From: an uncultured Collinsella sp.
GTDB lineage: Bacteria; Actinomycetota; Coriobacteriia; Coriobacteriales; Coriobacteriaceae
Direction of reading: 5' to 3'
Assembly (NCBI GenBank): GCA_902476475.1
Contig: CABSDO010000057.1
Span: 1 to 13,489, forward strand
Length of the DNA stretch: 13,489 nucleotides
Part shown: one piece after another, positions 7,220 through 13,489 of the stretch
Position numbering within the stretch: position 1 is the first letter of the stretch
Layout of the letters: every line of letters starts with the position of its first letter
Made by a program: the position numbers and the translations under genes
Notes under the pieces: generated by a model
Database searches by the model: none
Seen by the model: only the letters and a program-made list of their open reading frames with translations
Told to the model about the DNA's origin: nothing

Positions 7220-7234
7220 TTGACGAACCGTCAA
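7220..7234. promoter_or_regulatory. Probable TetR operator 2
   Basis: The 15-bp perfect palindrome TTGACG-AAC-CGTCAA mirrors operator 1. The outer bases ATTGTTGAC (7193-7201) and GTCAACAAT (7230-7238) are also inverted repeats about the same midpoint (7215.5), so the two sites form one nested symmetric array. This is typical of two repressor dimers bound in a divergent promoter region. Confidence 0.75.
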
Positions 7235-7292
7235 CAATATTCAAGACTGTTAGGCGAACGGTCCGGCAAAAGAGGATGAAAGGCGGCAAAAC

Positions 7293-7955
7293 ATGGGCAA
7301 CAACGCAGCAGGTACCTCTGCGGTCGATGCCGTCCCCGCATCCGATAGCGCGGCAAAGCGCTTGACGGGCGACGAACGCCGTCGCGAGATTCTCGATGCT
7401 GTGCGCACCGTAAGCTCCGAGCTGGGCGTGTCCCGCCTATCGGTATCGGCTGTGACCAAGCGAGCCGGCTGCACGCGTTCATTGTTCTACCACTACTTTG
7501 CCGATATGGACGCCGCCGTCACCGCTGTCATGGACGAGGCAATCGACGGCTTCATTACCGAGCTCGAGCAGTGGAATGCCAGCCGCACGGTTGGCGACAT
7601 CGAGGGGGCGCTCGACACCGTCGCCCCGCTCTTTAAGCGCCTGGTCGCCAGCGGCCACGAACTGCCGAGCACCCTGACCTCCAGCAGCGGCGCGCTCTAC
7701 GGCGGCTTTTTGCACAACGTGGTCCAACGCGTGGCGCAGTATATCTGCGACACCACCGTGGTGGATTTTGTCGCCCATCATGAGCTACGCATCGACCATG
7801 TCTACGAGACGTTCTACACCCTCATCATGGGGTTGTTGATGTATATCCGCACGCACCCCGATGTGCCCGACGAGACGGTCAAGGAAATCATCGCCTCGAC
7901 ACTCCACATCGAGGGCTACACCGCCAAGTATCCGGAGCGCAAGCCCCAGAACTGA
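7293..7955 (+). CDS. TetR/AcrR-family transcriptional regulator
   Basis: The 220-residue product has the TetR layout. A disordered 25-residue N-terminus is followed by a DNA-binding domain with RREILDAVRTVSSELG near 30-45 and a helix-turn-helix SVSAVTKRAGCTRSLFYHYF near 50-69, where the terminal YHYF is characteristic. An all-helical ligand and dimerisation domain occupies about 75-215. The ATG has AAAGG about 9 nt upstream. It is divergent from the flavoprotein gene and lies 63 bp upstream of the DUF5692 gene in the same direction, so the three genes probably form one regulon controlled by the paired palindromes. The ligand is unknown. The C-terminal domain shows nothing that identifies a subfamily. 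Confidence 0.92.
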   Translation: MGNNAAGTSAVDAVPASDSAAKRLTGDERRREILDAVRTVSSELGVSRLSVSAVTKRAGCTRSLFYHYFADMDAAVTAVMDEAIDGFITELEQWNASRTVGDIEGALDTVAPLFKRLVASGHELPSTLTSSSGALYGGFLHNVVQRVAQYICDTTVVDFVAHHELRIDHVYETFYTLIMGLLMYIRTHPDVPDETVKEIIASTLHIEGYTAKYPERKPQN

Positions 7956-7972
7956 CGGCATTTGGCCAAACT

Positions 7973-8000
7973 GCCCGCGATCAGAAGAGGGGCCGCGGGC
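7973..8000 (+). other. Small GC-rich hairpin between tetR and the DUF5692 gene
   Basis: GCCCGCG (7973-7979) pairs perfectly with CGCGGGC (7994-8000) across a 14-nt loop. It begins 18 bp after the tetR stop codon. No T-run follows, so it is more likely to influence mRNA stability or relative expression within a tetR-DUF5692 transcript than to terminate it. Confidence 0.4.
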
Positions 8001-8018
8001 GTGTGAAAGGAGAGCAGC

Positions 8019-9026
8019 ATGCTGTTCGATGTTTGGGGTAGCGATACCCTTATCCACTGGGCCGGCTGGGCCATGGTCTTTATTGGCCTCATCGTGCTCA
8101 ACGAGGTCGGCCGCCGCACTAAGCTCGGCGCGGCAATCATCTTTGGCGTGGCTCCGCTGGCCATGACCATCTACTGCGTCGCCATCGCCATCGGCGTTTC
8201 GCAGGGTGCCGAGTGGGCGCTCACCAACCCCACCCATGTGTACCAGAACAGCTGGTTCCACTACGCCAAGGTATACGCGGCGCTGGCCGGTTGCTGGGGC
8301 TTCATTGCCATTAAGTACCAGTGGGGCAAGATCGGCAAGGCGCATTGGTTCCGCGCGTGGCCGTTTGTGATCGTCGCCATCAACATCATGATCGCCGTCG
8401 TATCCGACTTTGAGAGCGCCTATCACTTCTTTGTCCCGGGCCAGTCCACTTGGGTCACCTCCGAAGGTGCTACGCAGTTGGCCGGCTGGAACAACGTGTT
8501 CAACGGCATCGCCGGTATCATCAACATCTTCTGCATGACCGGTTGGTGGAGCGTCTACGCCTCCGAGGACAAGACCGACATGCTGTGGCCCGACATGACC
8601 TGGGTCTACATCATCGCCTACGACATCTGGAACTTCTGCTACACCTACAACTGCCTGCCCACCCACTCCTGGTTCTGCGGCTTTGCGCTGCTGCTGGCGC
8701 CCACCGTCGCCGCCTTTATCTGGAACAAGGGCGGCTGGATCCAGAACCGCGCCTTTACGCTGGCCATTTGGTGCATGTTTGCCCAGGTGTTCCCGTACTT
8801 CCAGGAGGAGTCCATCTTTGTGACCCACTCCACGCTCGACCCCGGCGCCGCTACCGCGGTCTCGATCGCCGCACTGGTCGCCAACGTCGCCGCGATCATC
8901 TACATCGCCTACCGCGCCAAGAAGCTCGGCCGCAATCCCTACAAGCAGGATGTCTTTGAGGGCACCAGCGATTGGGAGAAGGCCACCGCTCGCCGTGCCA
9001 AGGTTGATTACGCGCACGCCGAGTAA
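8019..9026 (+). CDS. DUF5692-family polytopic membrane protein
   Basis: The 335-residue protein resembles DUF5692, a family of unknown function known to me from Coriobacteriia and other anaerobes; I assign it by recognition, not by a search. Nine hydrophobic segments are visible, near residues 13-31, 36-60, 80-99, 112-130, 155-180, 190-212, 216-236, 242-262 and 276-300. They are followed by a charged C-terminal tail of about 35 residues (KKLGRNPYKQ onward). Tryptophan is unusually frequent: 21 of 335 residues, including WW at 176-177. AAAGGAG lies 6 nt before the ATG. The gene follows tetR by 63 bp and ends at a strong terminator. A transporter or a membrane partner of the divergent flavoprotein are both possible; no catalytic or known transporter motif was recognised. 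Confidence 0.85.
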   Translation: MLFDVWGSDTLIHWAGWAMVFIGLIVLNEVGRRTKLGAAIIFGVAPLAMTIYCVAIAIGVSQGAEWALTNPTHVYQNSWFHYAKVYAALAGCWGFIAIKYQWGKIGKAHWFRAWPFVIVAINIMIAVVSDFESAYHFFVPGQSTWVTSEGATQLAGWNNVFNGIAGIINIFCMTGWWSVYASEDKTDMLWPDMTWVYIIAYDIWNFCYTYNCLPTHSWFCGFALLLAPTVAAFIWNKGGWIQNRAFTLAIWCMFAQVFPYFQEESIFVTHSTLDPGAATAVSIAALVANVAAIIYIAYRAKKLGRNPYKQDVFEGTSDWEKATARRAKVDYAHAE

Positions 9027-9094
9027 CATGTTGGCCGCTGTTGGCACTTGGGCATAGGCCCGCTCACCAGGCCTTTCAATCCAATGTCTCGCAG

Positions 9095-9135
9095 AGCCCC
9101 CGAAAAGCGTTTCGCTCGCTTTCCGGGGGCTTTTT
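9095..9135 (+). terminator. Strong intrinsic terminator after the DUF5692 gene
   Basis: AGCCCCCGAAAAGCG (9095-9109) pairs with CGCTTTCCGGGGGCT (9117-9131) in a 15-bp stem with one G-T position and a 7-nt loop, followed at once by five T. It begins 68 bp after the DUF5692 stop codon and closes the tetR-DUF5692 transcript. On the minus strand no comparable tail is needed, as no minus-strand gene arrives here. Confidence 0.92.
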
Positions 9136-9264
9136 GTCGTTGCGCCTCTATTCATCTATTCAAAAACACGCGCATATATAAAATCGGATTTCAAATCATG
9201 CGGCGGCTCTATGGAGCCCCGTTTTTGGGTACATTGTTGTCCCGATATTGAGCTTGGGGGATAT

Positions 9265-10767
9265 ATGAAAGATGAGACGATGGGCCAAGAGGATGCGGTC
9301 CAAGATGCAGAAGCGTGTGCCGAGGCCCTGGAGAGTCTAGACCAGATCGCGCTGGCCGAGATTACGTTTGACGATTCGAGCGTTGATGTGCAGGATGAGC
9401 CGGAAATCGAGGCGCAGCTCGATGATCAGGATGCAAAAGACGATGGCGCCGCGCCCACCGAAGACGAGGCAGGTCACGAAGGCACCGAAAGCGAGGCCGG
9501 CAATCAGCCCGAATCCGACACGGGCGAGGAAACCGTCTTGCTCGACAGCTTGCCGGCCGAGGATTCGCTGACCCGCGAGCTTCCTGGCCTGGGTTCCGCA
9601 CCAGCCGTGGACGAGACCATCGCCATGGGCGATATTCCCCTACCGTCCGTTCCCTCGGCACGCGAGGCCGAGGTTCGTCATCGCAAGATGTCGCCCAAGC
9701 GCCGCAATCTGATGGTCGCCGGTATCGTGGCCGCCGCGCTCGTCGCCGGCGGTGCAGGCTATGCTGCCTGGAACGGATATCAGCAAGAGCAGGCTGCCGC
9801 TGTCGCCGCCAATGCCCACACGATGATGTCGGTGCAGATTGGCGTGCATGCCGCGGGCCTCGACTGTTCCACCAGCTCTAAGATTCCCGTACAGGTGAGC
9901 GGTCAGGACGCTGATGGCTCATCCGTGAGCGAAACGCTCTATGTTGACGAGCACGGCCGCGGCATCAAACTGCTGCCCGGCGATTACACGCTCTCCATCG
10001 CTGCCTCTCCCATCGCGGCCGACGGCACCATCTATACCGTCCCGACCACCAAGGCGCAGGTCACGATCAAGAGCGACGGACAGGACCTAAGCAGCCAGGC
10101 CGCCTTTAAGCTCAAGGTGCCTTCGGCCGACACGGTGACTGACGACCAGATCGATGCCGCCGCCAAATATGCCGAGGAGGGAGGCGCGAGCTCCGCCGCC
10201 ACCGCCAAGGTGCTCCAGCAGGCGGCAACCGCGCGGCGCGACGCCGCCGTCAATGCCGTGAGCGCGCAAAAGGCACAGGCGGCCCGTGATGCCGACGCCC
10301 GCCACAAGGCAACCGACCTCTACCAGCTCGATATCCCCGTCGAGTGGTACGGCAAGGTCGAGACTTGGCAAAATGGCAGCACGCTATGCATCTATCTTGC
10401 CGGCGACAGCGATACACCGATTGTGACGCTCGTCGCAGTGCGCGAGGGCGAGAGCTTTACGCCCGATGAGGGCGATACGGTTTTGGGTGCGGCCAACCTA
10501 GGCAACGGTTATACCGTCTACGCCAGCGGTCCCGTCTATCCGTACGTGGTGCCCCAGACCATCAACGGACGGACGCAGAATCCCGTGTCGACCTACCCTA
10601 TGGACTCGGCCATTGAGCTTGTCGAGCTCACGACCGGCAACCGCTACACCTATAGCCAGATCAAGAACGTACTGGTCGGCAAAGACGGCAAGGCCGACGC
10701 TGCGACCAAACTCGAGACCGACTACCTCGCCCAGATTCTCCTGCCGAGCATCAAGGCCCAGGACTAG
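9265..10767 (+). CDS. Single-pass membrane protein with acidic N-terminus, unknown function
   Basis: I do not recognise this 500-residue protein. Residues 1 to about 130 are very rich in Asp and Glu with little predicted structure. A basic patch RHRKMSPKRR (138-147) precedes the only hydrophobic helix (about 148-169), which implies a cytoplasmic N-terminus and an extracellular C-terminal part. Outside, residues about 185-282 look like a beta-rich domain, about 295-350 an alanine-rich helical or coiled segment (ATARRDAAVNAVSAQKAQAA), and 351-500 a second folded domain beginning DLYQLDIPVEWYG. The ATG at 9265-9267 lies close behind GGGGG, which is a poor but plausible ribosome-binding site; starts upstream (9211) look worse. 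The gene has no obvious operon partner and is convergent with the ATPase gene. Confidence 0.8.
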   Translation: MKDETMGQEDAVQDAEACAEALESLDQIALAEITFDDSSVDVQDEPEIEAQLDDQDAKDDGAAPTEDEAGHEGTESEAGNQPESDTGEETVLLDSLPAEDSLTRELPGLGSAPAVDETIAMGDIPLPSVPSAREAEVRHRKMSPKRRNLMVAGIVAAALVAGGAGYAAWNGYQQEQAAAVAANAHTMMSVQIGVHAAGLDCSTSSKIPVQVSGQDADGSSVSETLYVDEHGRGIKLLPGDYTLSIAASPIAADGTIYTVPTTKAQVTIKSDGQDLSSQAAFKLKVPSADTVTDDQIDAAAKYAEEGGASSAATAKVLQQAATARRDAAVNAVSAQKAQAARDADARHKATDLYQLDIPVEWYGKVETWQNGSTLCIYLAGDSDTPIVTLVAVREGESFTPDEGDTVLGAANLGNGYTVYASGPVYPYVVPQTINGRTQNPVSTYPMDSAIELVELTTGNRYTYSQIKNVLVGKDGKADAATKLETDYLAQILLPSIKAQD

Positions 10768-10793
10768 CGGACCATGACACCTGAGTCCTGGCC
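10755..10793. terminator. Hairpin over the stop codon, between convergent genes
   Basis: GGCCCAGGACT (10755-10765) pairs with AGTCCTGGCC (10784-10793), with one bulged base and an 18-nt loop. It overlaps the stop codon of the acidic membrane protein gene and lies 18 bp from the stop codon of the convergent ATPase gene. There is no T-run on either side, so it is a weak candidate for a shared terminator, or simply a stabilising hairpin. Confidence 0.35.
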
Positions 10794-10811
10794 TCGCAAA
10801 TCCATAGACGA

Positions 10812-12164
10812 TTAGGAAAGGAGCCACTTCCATGCGGGCACAGCATGTACCACGCCGTGTTTGCATGGAATATCGGCCTGCTCATCCATGGTAACGATTA
10901 CCGACTCGCCAAGGTCAAACTGGGCCATCGCGGCATCGAGCGCGGCAATTTCGCGCTCGCGCGTTTTCTCGCTTGTCATATCCACACTTACCTGAATCAG
11001 GCCGTAAGCCTGCATGAGCAGTGCATCCCCAGCCACAAAGTCCACCTCATGGCTTTTATTCTTATCTTTAATCAGCAGGCGGCAAACCGAACCGGGCCGC
11101 ACGGCGGGGGTCCTTCTTCTGAGCGCATTGAACACCGCGGTCTCGAGCCTCTGACCATGATCCAATGCCGATGCGGGGGAGAACGCTCCGAACATCGCAG
11201 GATCGACGGCGTAGACTTTAGACGCAGACCGCGTATTATTTGCAAGCGAACGTGTGAACTCCGGCACCGAAAACAGCAGGTAGGCGTCCTCGTAATACTC
11301 AAGTAAGTCGCTGAGCGTATTTCGACTGACGGATATCTGTCTGCTCTTGAACTCGTTGTACACTTTGTTCACTGACAGCTCTCGTCCCGAAGATGCCATG
11401 CACCGCGCCAGAAACAGCGAGGCCAAACGGGGATTCTTGACGTCGTAACGTTCAACGACGTCCATGGCGACCGTTCGCGACGCATATTCCTGTAGCAGCT
11501 GAATCGCGTCTGCGGGCGTCTGCTCAAGTGTCGCGATGAATCCCCCTCGCTCGAGATATCCGACCAGATGGTGTCGGAGCAACGCTGCATCGCTCGAGGA
11601 GAAGGGTGCGTTCGACTCAGGAACGCTCCCCGTCTTATATCGGACGTATTCCGAAAAACTCAACGGAAAAAGCTCTCGCACAAGAGAACGGCCCCTGAAC
11701 TCGCTCTTAAGTTCTGAGGACAGCATCTTAGAAGAAGATCCCGTCACGTAAACGGTCGCCTTCTCCGTATCGACCACGCGTCGCAGAAACGCACCCCATT
11801 CGGGTATTTCCTGGATCTCGTCAAAGAAAAGGTAGGCGCCCTCGCCTCGAGCAGCAGGATATAGTGCATAGAATGTATCGAGCACGTCCGCTAGTAGCGA
11901 TGGCTCATACGGACGCAAGCGCTCATCCTCAAAATTGAAATATAGCATCCGGTCAAGCTCGACGCCTTGGCCCTGAAGCCGCCGTATCTCCTGATACAGG
12001 CGATACGTCTTTCCACAACGACGGGCGCCCACAATCACATATACGATGTTGTCGCGCTTTGGCTCCTGCGGGTTGCCCAGATCAAGGTCGCGCTCAAAGA
12101 CCTGCGGAATCCCCTGTTGCTCAAAGTCCTTTATTTTTTGAGCCACCAAGTCGTTGAATGCCAT
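10812..12164 (-). CDS. AAA ATPase with DUF4143 domain
   Basis: The 450-residue protein belongs to the widespread single-gene ATPase family with an N-terminal AAA domain and a C-terminal DUF4143 domain; its cellular role is unknown. Walker A is GARRCGKT (46-53), Walker B is YLFFDEIQ (111-118), the sensor-like VTGSSSKML is at 140-148, and FRGR is at 156-159. The C-terminal half includes LLEYYEDAYLLF and a nuclease-like core: ETAVFNALRRR, EVDFV and LIQVSVD, the E...ExD...Q pattern often seen in this family. Whether it cleaves nucleic acid is untested. The ATG has GGAGA nearby upstream. The gene stands alone and is convergent with its left neighbour. Its codon use seems less GC-biased than its neighbours', which fits horizontal acquisition, but I have not measured it. 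Confidence 0.9.
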   Translation of the reverse strand: MAFNDLVAQKIKDFEQQGIPQVFERDLDLGNPQEPKRDNIVYVIVGARRCGKTYRLYQEIRRLQGQGVELDRMLYFNFEDERLRPYEPSLLADVLDTFYALYPAARGEGAYLFFDEIQEIPEWGAFLRRVVDTEKATVYVTGSSSKMLSSELKSEFRGRSLVRELFPLSFSEYVRYKTGSVPESNAPFSSSDAALLRHHLVGYLERGGFIATLEQTPADAIQLLQEYASRTVAMDVVERYDVKNPRLASLFLARCMASSGRELSVNKVYNEFKSRQISVSRNTLSDLLEYYEDAYLLFSVPEFTRSLANNTRSASKVYAVDPAMFGAFSPASALDHGQRLETAVFNALRRRTPAVRPGSVCRLLIKDKNKSHEVDFVAGDALLMQAYGLIQVSVDMTSEKTREREIAALDAAMAQFDLGESVIVTMDEQADIPCKHGVVHAVPAWKWLLS

Positions 12165-12172
12165 AATTCTCC

Positions 12173-12232
12173 AATCTTGCTCTCCTGCTAATCAAGATTA
12201 TAACGATTCTTGATTAGCAGGAGAGCAAGATT
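12173..12232. repeat. Perfect 25-bp inverted repeat at the ATPase promoter
   Basis: The left arm 12173-12197 (beginning AATCTTGCTCTCCTG) and the right arm 12208-12232 are exact reverse complements around a 10-bp spacer. A further copy of CTTGATTA is at about 12241-12248. The element ends 8 bp before the ATPase start codon on the upstream side. Its centre overlaps a TATAAT sequence, so the arms flank a promoter rather than forming a hairpin in the mature mRNA. It could be an operator for a dimeric repressor or part of a mobile or replicative element. Confidence 0.9.
12197..12202 (-). promoter_or_regulatory. -10 box of the ATPase gene
   Basis: The minus strand reads TATAAT here, within the spacer of the 25-bp inverted repeat. 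A transcript would begin near 12190 with a leader of about 25 nt before the ATG at 12164. A -35 hexamer at the ideal spacing is not obvious; TTGCTC is about 20 bp upstream, in the right arm. Confidence 0.5.
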
Positions 12233-12337
12233 ATGCGTATCTTGATTAATGGATAAGCAAGTTTTCTATTAGTGGCCCCTCCCGGAGGATATCGAGCAGC
12301 CGAGGGGGGCAGGCATGAACGCTTCTAGCCGAAAACA

Positions 12338-12374
12338 AAGTAGCTAAAAAAGCCCCATCCCAAATGAGCTACTT
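12338..12374 (-). terminator. Candidate terminator of the small-protein gene
   Basis: AAGTAGCT (12338-12345) and AGCTACTT (12367-12374) are exact inverted repeats with a 21-nt loop. On the minus strand the second arm is followed by TGTTTTC, and the stem overlaps the stop codon of the 61-residue gene. The long loop makes it a moderate candidate. Confidence 0.45.
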
Positions 12375-12558
12375 AACGCCAGGGGTCGGCTTCGAAGAGG
12401 GGCTCGCGCTCGGGGCGACGATCGCTATAAGGATCGTAGCCGTCATCGTCCTCGTTCTCGGCGCGGATATAGGGGTCGCGCGGCTTGGGCGCCGGCTTGG
12501 GCGCAGGCTTGGGTGCGGCATCGGTCGCCGGCGTGTTCGTCTTGTTCTTGTCTGTCAT
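12373..12558 (-). CDS. Small proline/lysine-repeat acidic protein, unknown function
   Basis: The 61-residue product has three tandem APKP units at residues 15-26, then a charged stretch (ENEDDDGYDPYSDRR) and a C-terminus ending FEADPWR. No membrane helix or cysteine is present, so it is probably cytoplasmic and disordered. The ATG at 12556-12558 has AAGGAG 8 nt upstream, which strongly supports translation; the ATG two codons earlier is only 2 nt from that site. It is flanked by the clpB terminator upstream and its own hairpin downstream, so it looks like a separate transcript in the same direction as clpB. I do not recognise a family. Confidence 0.72.
   Translation of the reverse strand: MTDKNKTNTPATDAAPKPAPKPAPKPRDPYIRAENEDDDGYDPYSDRRPEREPLFEADPWR
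12482..12517. repeat. Three tandem 12-bp repeats in the small gene
   Basis: GGCTTGGGCGCC, GGCTTGGGCGCA and GGCTTGGGTGCG follow one another. Each 12-bp unit encodes one APKP on the minus strand. Such in-frame units can vary in number between strains by slippage. Confidence 0.85.
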
Positions 12559-12610
12559 CTGCATATCTCCTTGCCATGTACTCACGTTCAACACCATCGA
12601 TTGTCGCACG

Positions 12611-12645
12611 AAAAAGGGCGGCGGACCCGATTGGATCCGCCGTCC
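12611..12645 (-). terminator. Intrinsic terminator of clpB
   Basis: On the minus strand GGACGGCGGATCC (12645-12633) pairs with GGGTCCGCCGCCC (12628-12616) around a 4-nt loop (AATC), with one mismatch and one wobble, followed by TTTTT. It starts 44 bp after the clpB stop codon and separates clpB from the small downstream gene. Confidence 0.9.
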
Positions 12646-12689
12646 TTGGCGTTTTGCGATGAGAGGCGGTTTTAAAGCCGGCCCAAAAT

Positions 12690-13489
12690 CTACTCGGCGT
12701 CGGGAACCTCGTAGGTGGCCGCCGGCGTGTTGTCGCACACGACGGTAAAGCCGCCGTCCTTGTCGGCATCGACCGTCACCTGATCGCCCTCGCGCACCGT
12801 ACCGTCGATGATGGCGGCGGCGATGGCGTCCACGACCTCGCGCTGGACCAGGCGCTTGAGCGGACGGGCACCGAACACGGGGTCCAGGCCACCCACGGCG
12901 AGCATCTGCTTGGCCGCCGGGGTGATGGCAAGCGTCATGCGCTCCTTGGCCAGACGCGCGCGGACATCGGCGAGCTGGATATCGACGATCTTCTCGATCT
13001 GCGCCATGCCGAGCGGATGGAACACCACGATATCGTCGATACGGTTGAGGAACTCGGGGCGGAAGGTCTGAGCCATGGCGGCGTCGACCTGATGGCGCAT
13101 CTCCTCCTCGTCCTTACCGGACAGATCGGCGATGGCCTTGGAGCCCACGTTAGACGTCATGATGATGATCGTGTTCTTGAAGGACACCTGGCGACCCTGG
13201 CCATCGGTCAGACGGCCGTCATCAAGCACCTGCAGCAGCACGTTAAAGACATCCGGATGAGCCTTCTCCATCTCGTCGAGCAAAATCACGGAGTACGGAC
13301 GACGGCGCACGGCCTCGGTAAGCTGGCCGCCCTCGTCGTAACCCACGTATCCCGGAGGCGCACCGATCAGACGTTGGACGCTGAACTTCTCCATGTACTC
13401 GGACATGTCGATACGCACGAGCGCACGCTCGTCATCGAACAGGCACTCGGCAAGCGCCTTGGCGAGCTCGGTCTTGCCCACGCCGGTGG
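12690..13489 (-). CDS. clpB: ClpB disaggregase, C-terminal part (gene continues beyond window)
   Basis: About 265 residues of a Hsp100 AAA+ chaperone are visible; full ClpB has about 860, so roughly the C-terminal third is here and the start lies beyond the right edge. The fragment opens inside the Walker A motif of the second ATPase domain (TGVGKTE), followed by the pore loop GYVGYDEGG, Walker B VILLDEMEKAH, sensor 1 IIIMTSN, the arginine finger region FLNRIDDIV, and sensor 2 GARPLKR. The tail FTVVCDNTPAATYEVPDAE is short. ClpB works with DnaK to dissolve protein aggregates in the cytoplasm. ClpC and ClpA are less likely because the DDGRLTDGQGRQVSFKNT stretch and the C-terminal domain fit ClpB better. 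No frameshift is visible. Confidence 0.92.
   Translation of the reverse strand, partial: TGVGKTELAKALAECLFDDERALVRIDMSEYMEKFSVQRLIGAPPGYVGYDEGGQLTEAVRRRPYSVILLDEMEKAHPDVFNVLLQVLDDGRLTDGQGRQVSFKNTIIIMTSNVGSKAIADLSGKDEEEMRHQVDAAMAQTFRPEFLNRIDDIVVFHPLGMAQIEKIVDIQLADVRARLAKERMTLAITPAAKQMLAVGGLDPVFGARPLKRLVQREVVDAIAAAIIDGTVREGDQVTVDADKDGGFTVVCDNTPAATYEVPDAE

Noticed and set aside
7231..7482. Minus-strand frame that overlaps the operators and the start of tetR
   Set aside because: It lies opposite the tetR N-terminus and crosses the operator region; no ribosome-binding site or domain supports it.
7785..9155. 456-codon minus-strand open frame opposite tetR and DUF5692
   Set aside because: It spans the end of one real gene and the whole of another plus a terminator. 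Its sequence is low in hydrophobic order, and it lacks a start signal.
9175..9182. TATATAAA as a promoter for the 9265 gene
   Set aside because: The -10-like sequence is plausible, but no -35 hexamer fits; the AT-rich stretch alone is not enough.
9205..9226. Short hairpin GGCTC/GAGCC followed by T-run upstream of the acidic membrane protein
   Set aside because: The stem is only 5 bp and the T-run is offset by three bases, so it is too weak to call a terminator or attenuator.
12277..12320. GC-rich inverted repeat CCCCTC...GAGGGG
   Set aside because: Six base pairs around a loop of about 20 nt in a G/C-rich stretch is expected by chance, and no T-run follows.
1..13489. CRISPR array, insertion sequence or prophage genes
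   Set aside because: No regularly spaced repeats, transposase, integrase or phage structural motifs were seen on either strand.

Overview
The window looks like chromosomal DNA from a high-GC, anaerobic, gut-type actinobacterium of the class Coriobacteriia, most plausibly Collinsella or a close relative. This is an inference from several things: strong G/C third-position bias with long antisense shadow frames, a mannose-family PTS ending in a ManO/DUF956 gene, a DUF5692 membrane protein, and a large multi-cluster iron-sulfur flavoprotein. No marker gene proves the genus.

Layout, left to right. Positions 1-54 hold the 5' part of a minus-strand tRNA-Arg(CCU), followed by a 69-bp region with a 21-bp inverted repeat (113-181). 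Positions 190-3472 carry a minus-strand mannose-family PTS operon in the order IIAB (manX), IIC (manY), IID (manZ), manO. Gaps within manXYZ are 16-18 nt, and a terminator-like hairpin separates manZ from manO. An AT-rich 337-bp regulatory gap (3473-3809) has a TATAAT box and repeated TTTGTT-type motifs. Next are hypA (3810-4229, minus, TTG start) and a 925-residue flavin/Fe-S oxidoreductase (4326-7103, minus).

A 189-bp divergent intergenic region with two matched palindromes separates the oxidoreductase from a plus-strand TetR regulator (7293-7955) and a nine-helix DUF5692 membrane protein (8019-9026), which ends at a strong terminator. Positions 9265-10767 (plus) encode an unrecognised single-pass membrane protein with a long acidic N-terminus. 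Convergent to it is a minus-strand AAA ATPase with a DUF4143 domain (10812-12164), whose promoter is embedded in a perfect 25-bp inverted repeat. The window ends with a 61-residue small protein (12373-12558, minus) and the C-terminal third of ClpB (12690 to the edge, minus).

How the genes may work together. manXYZ would phosphorylate and import a hexose such as mannose or glucose, with manO as accessory. The flavoprotein, TetR and DUF5692 genes form the most interesting unit: a divergent locus whose shared control region carries two copies of TTGAC(A/G)-NNN-(T/C)GTCAA, 23 bp apart and nested in a larger symmetry. The simplest model is a TetR-controlled redox module in which a soluble NAD(P)/Fe-S flavoprotein works with, or is induced together with, a Trp-rich membrane protein of unknown function. 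The ClpB, DUF4143 and acidic membrane protein genes show no evident functional link to it.
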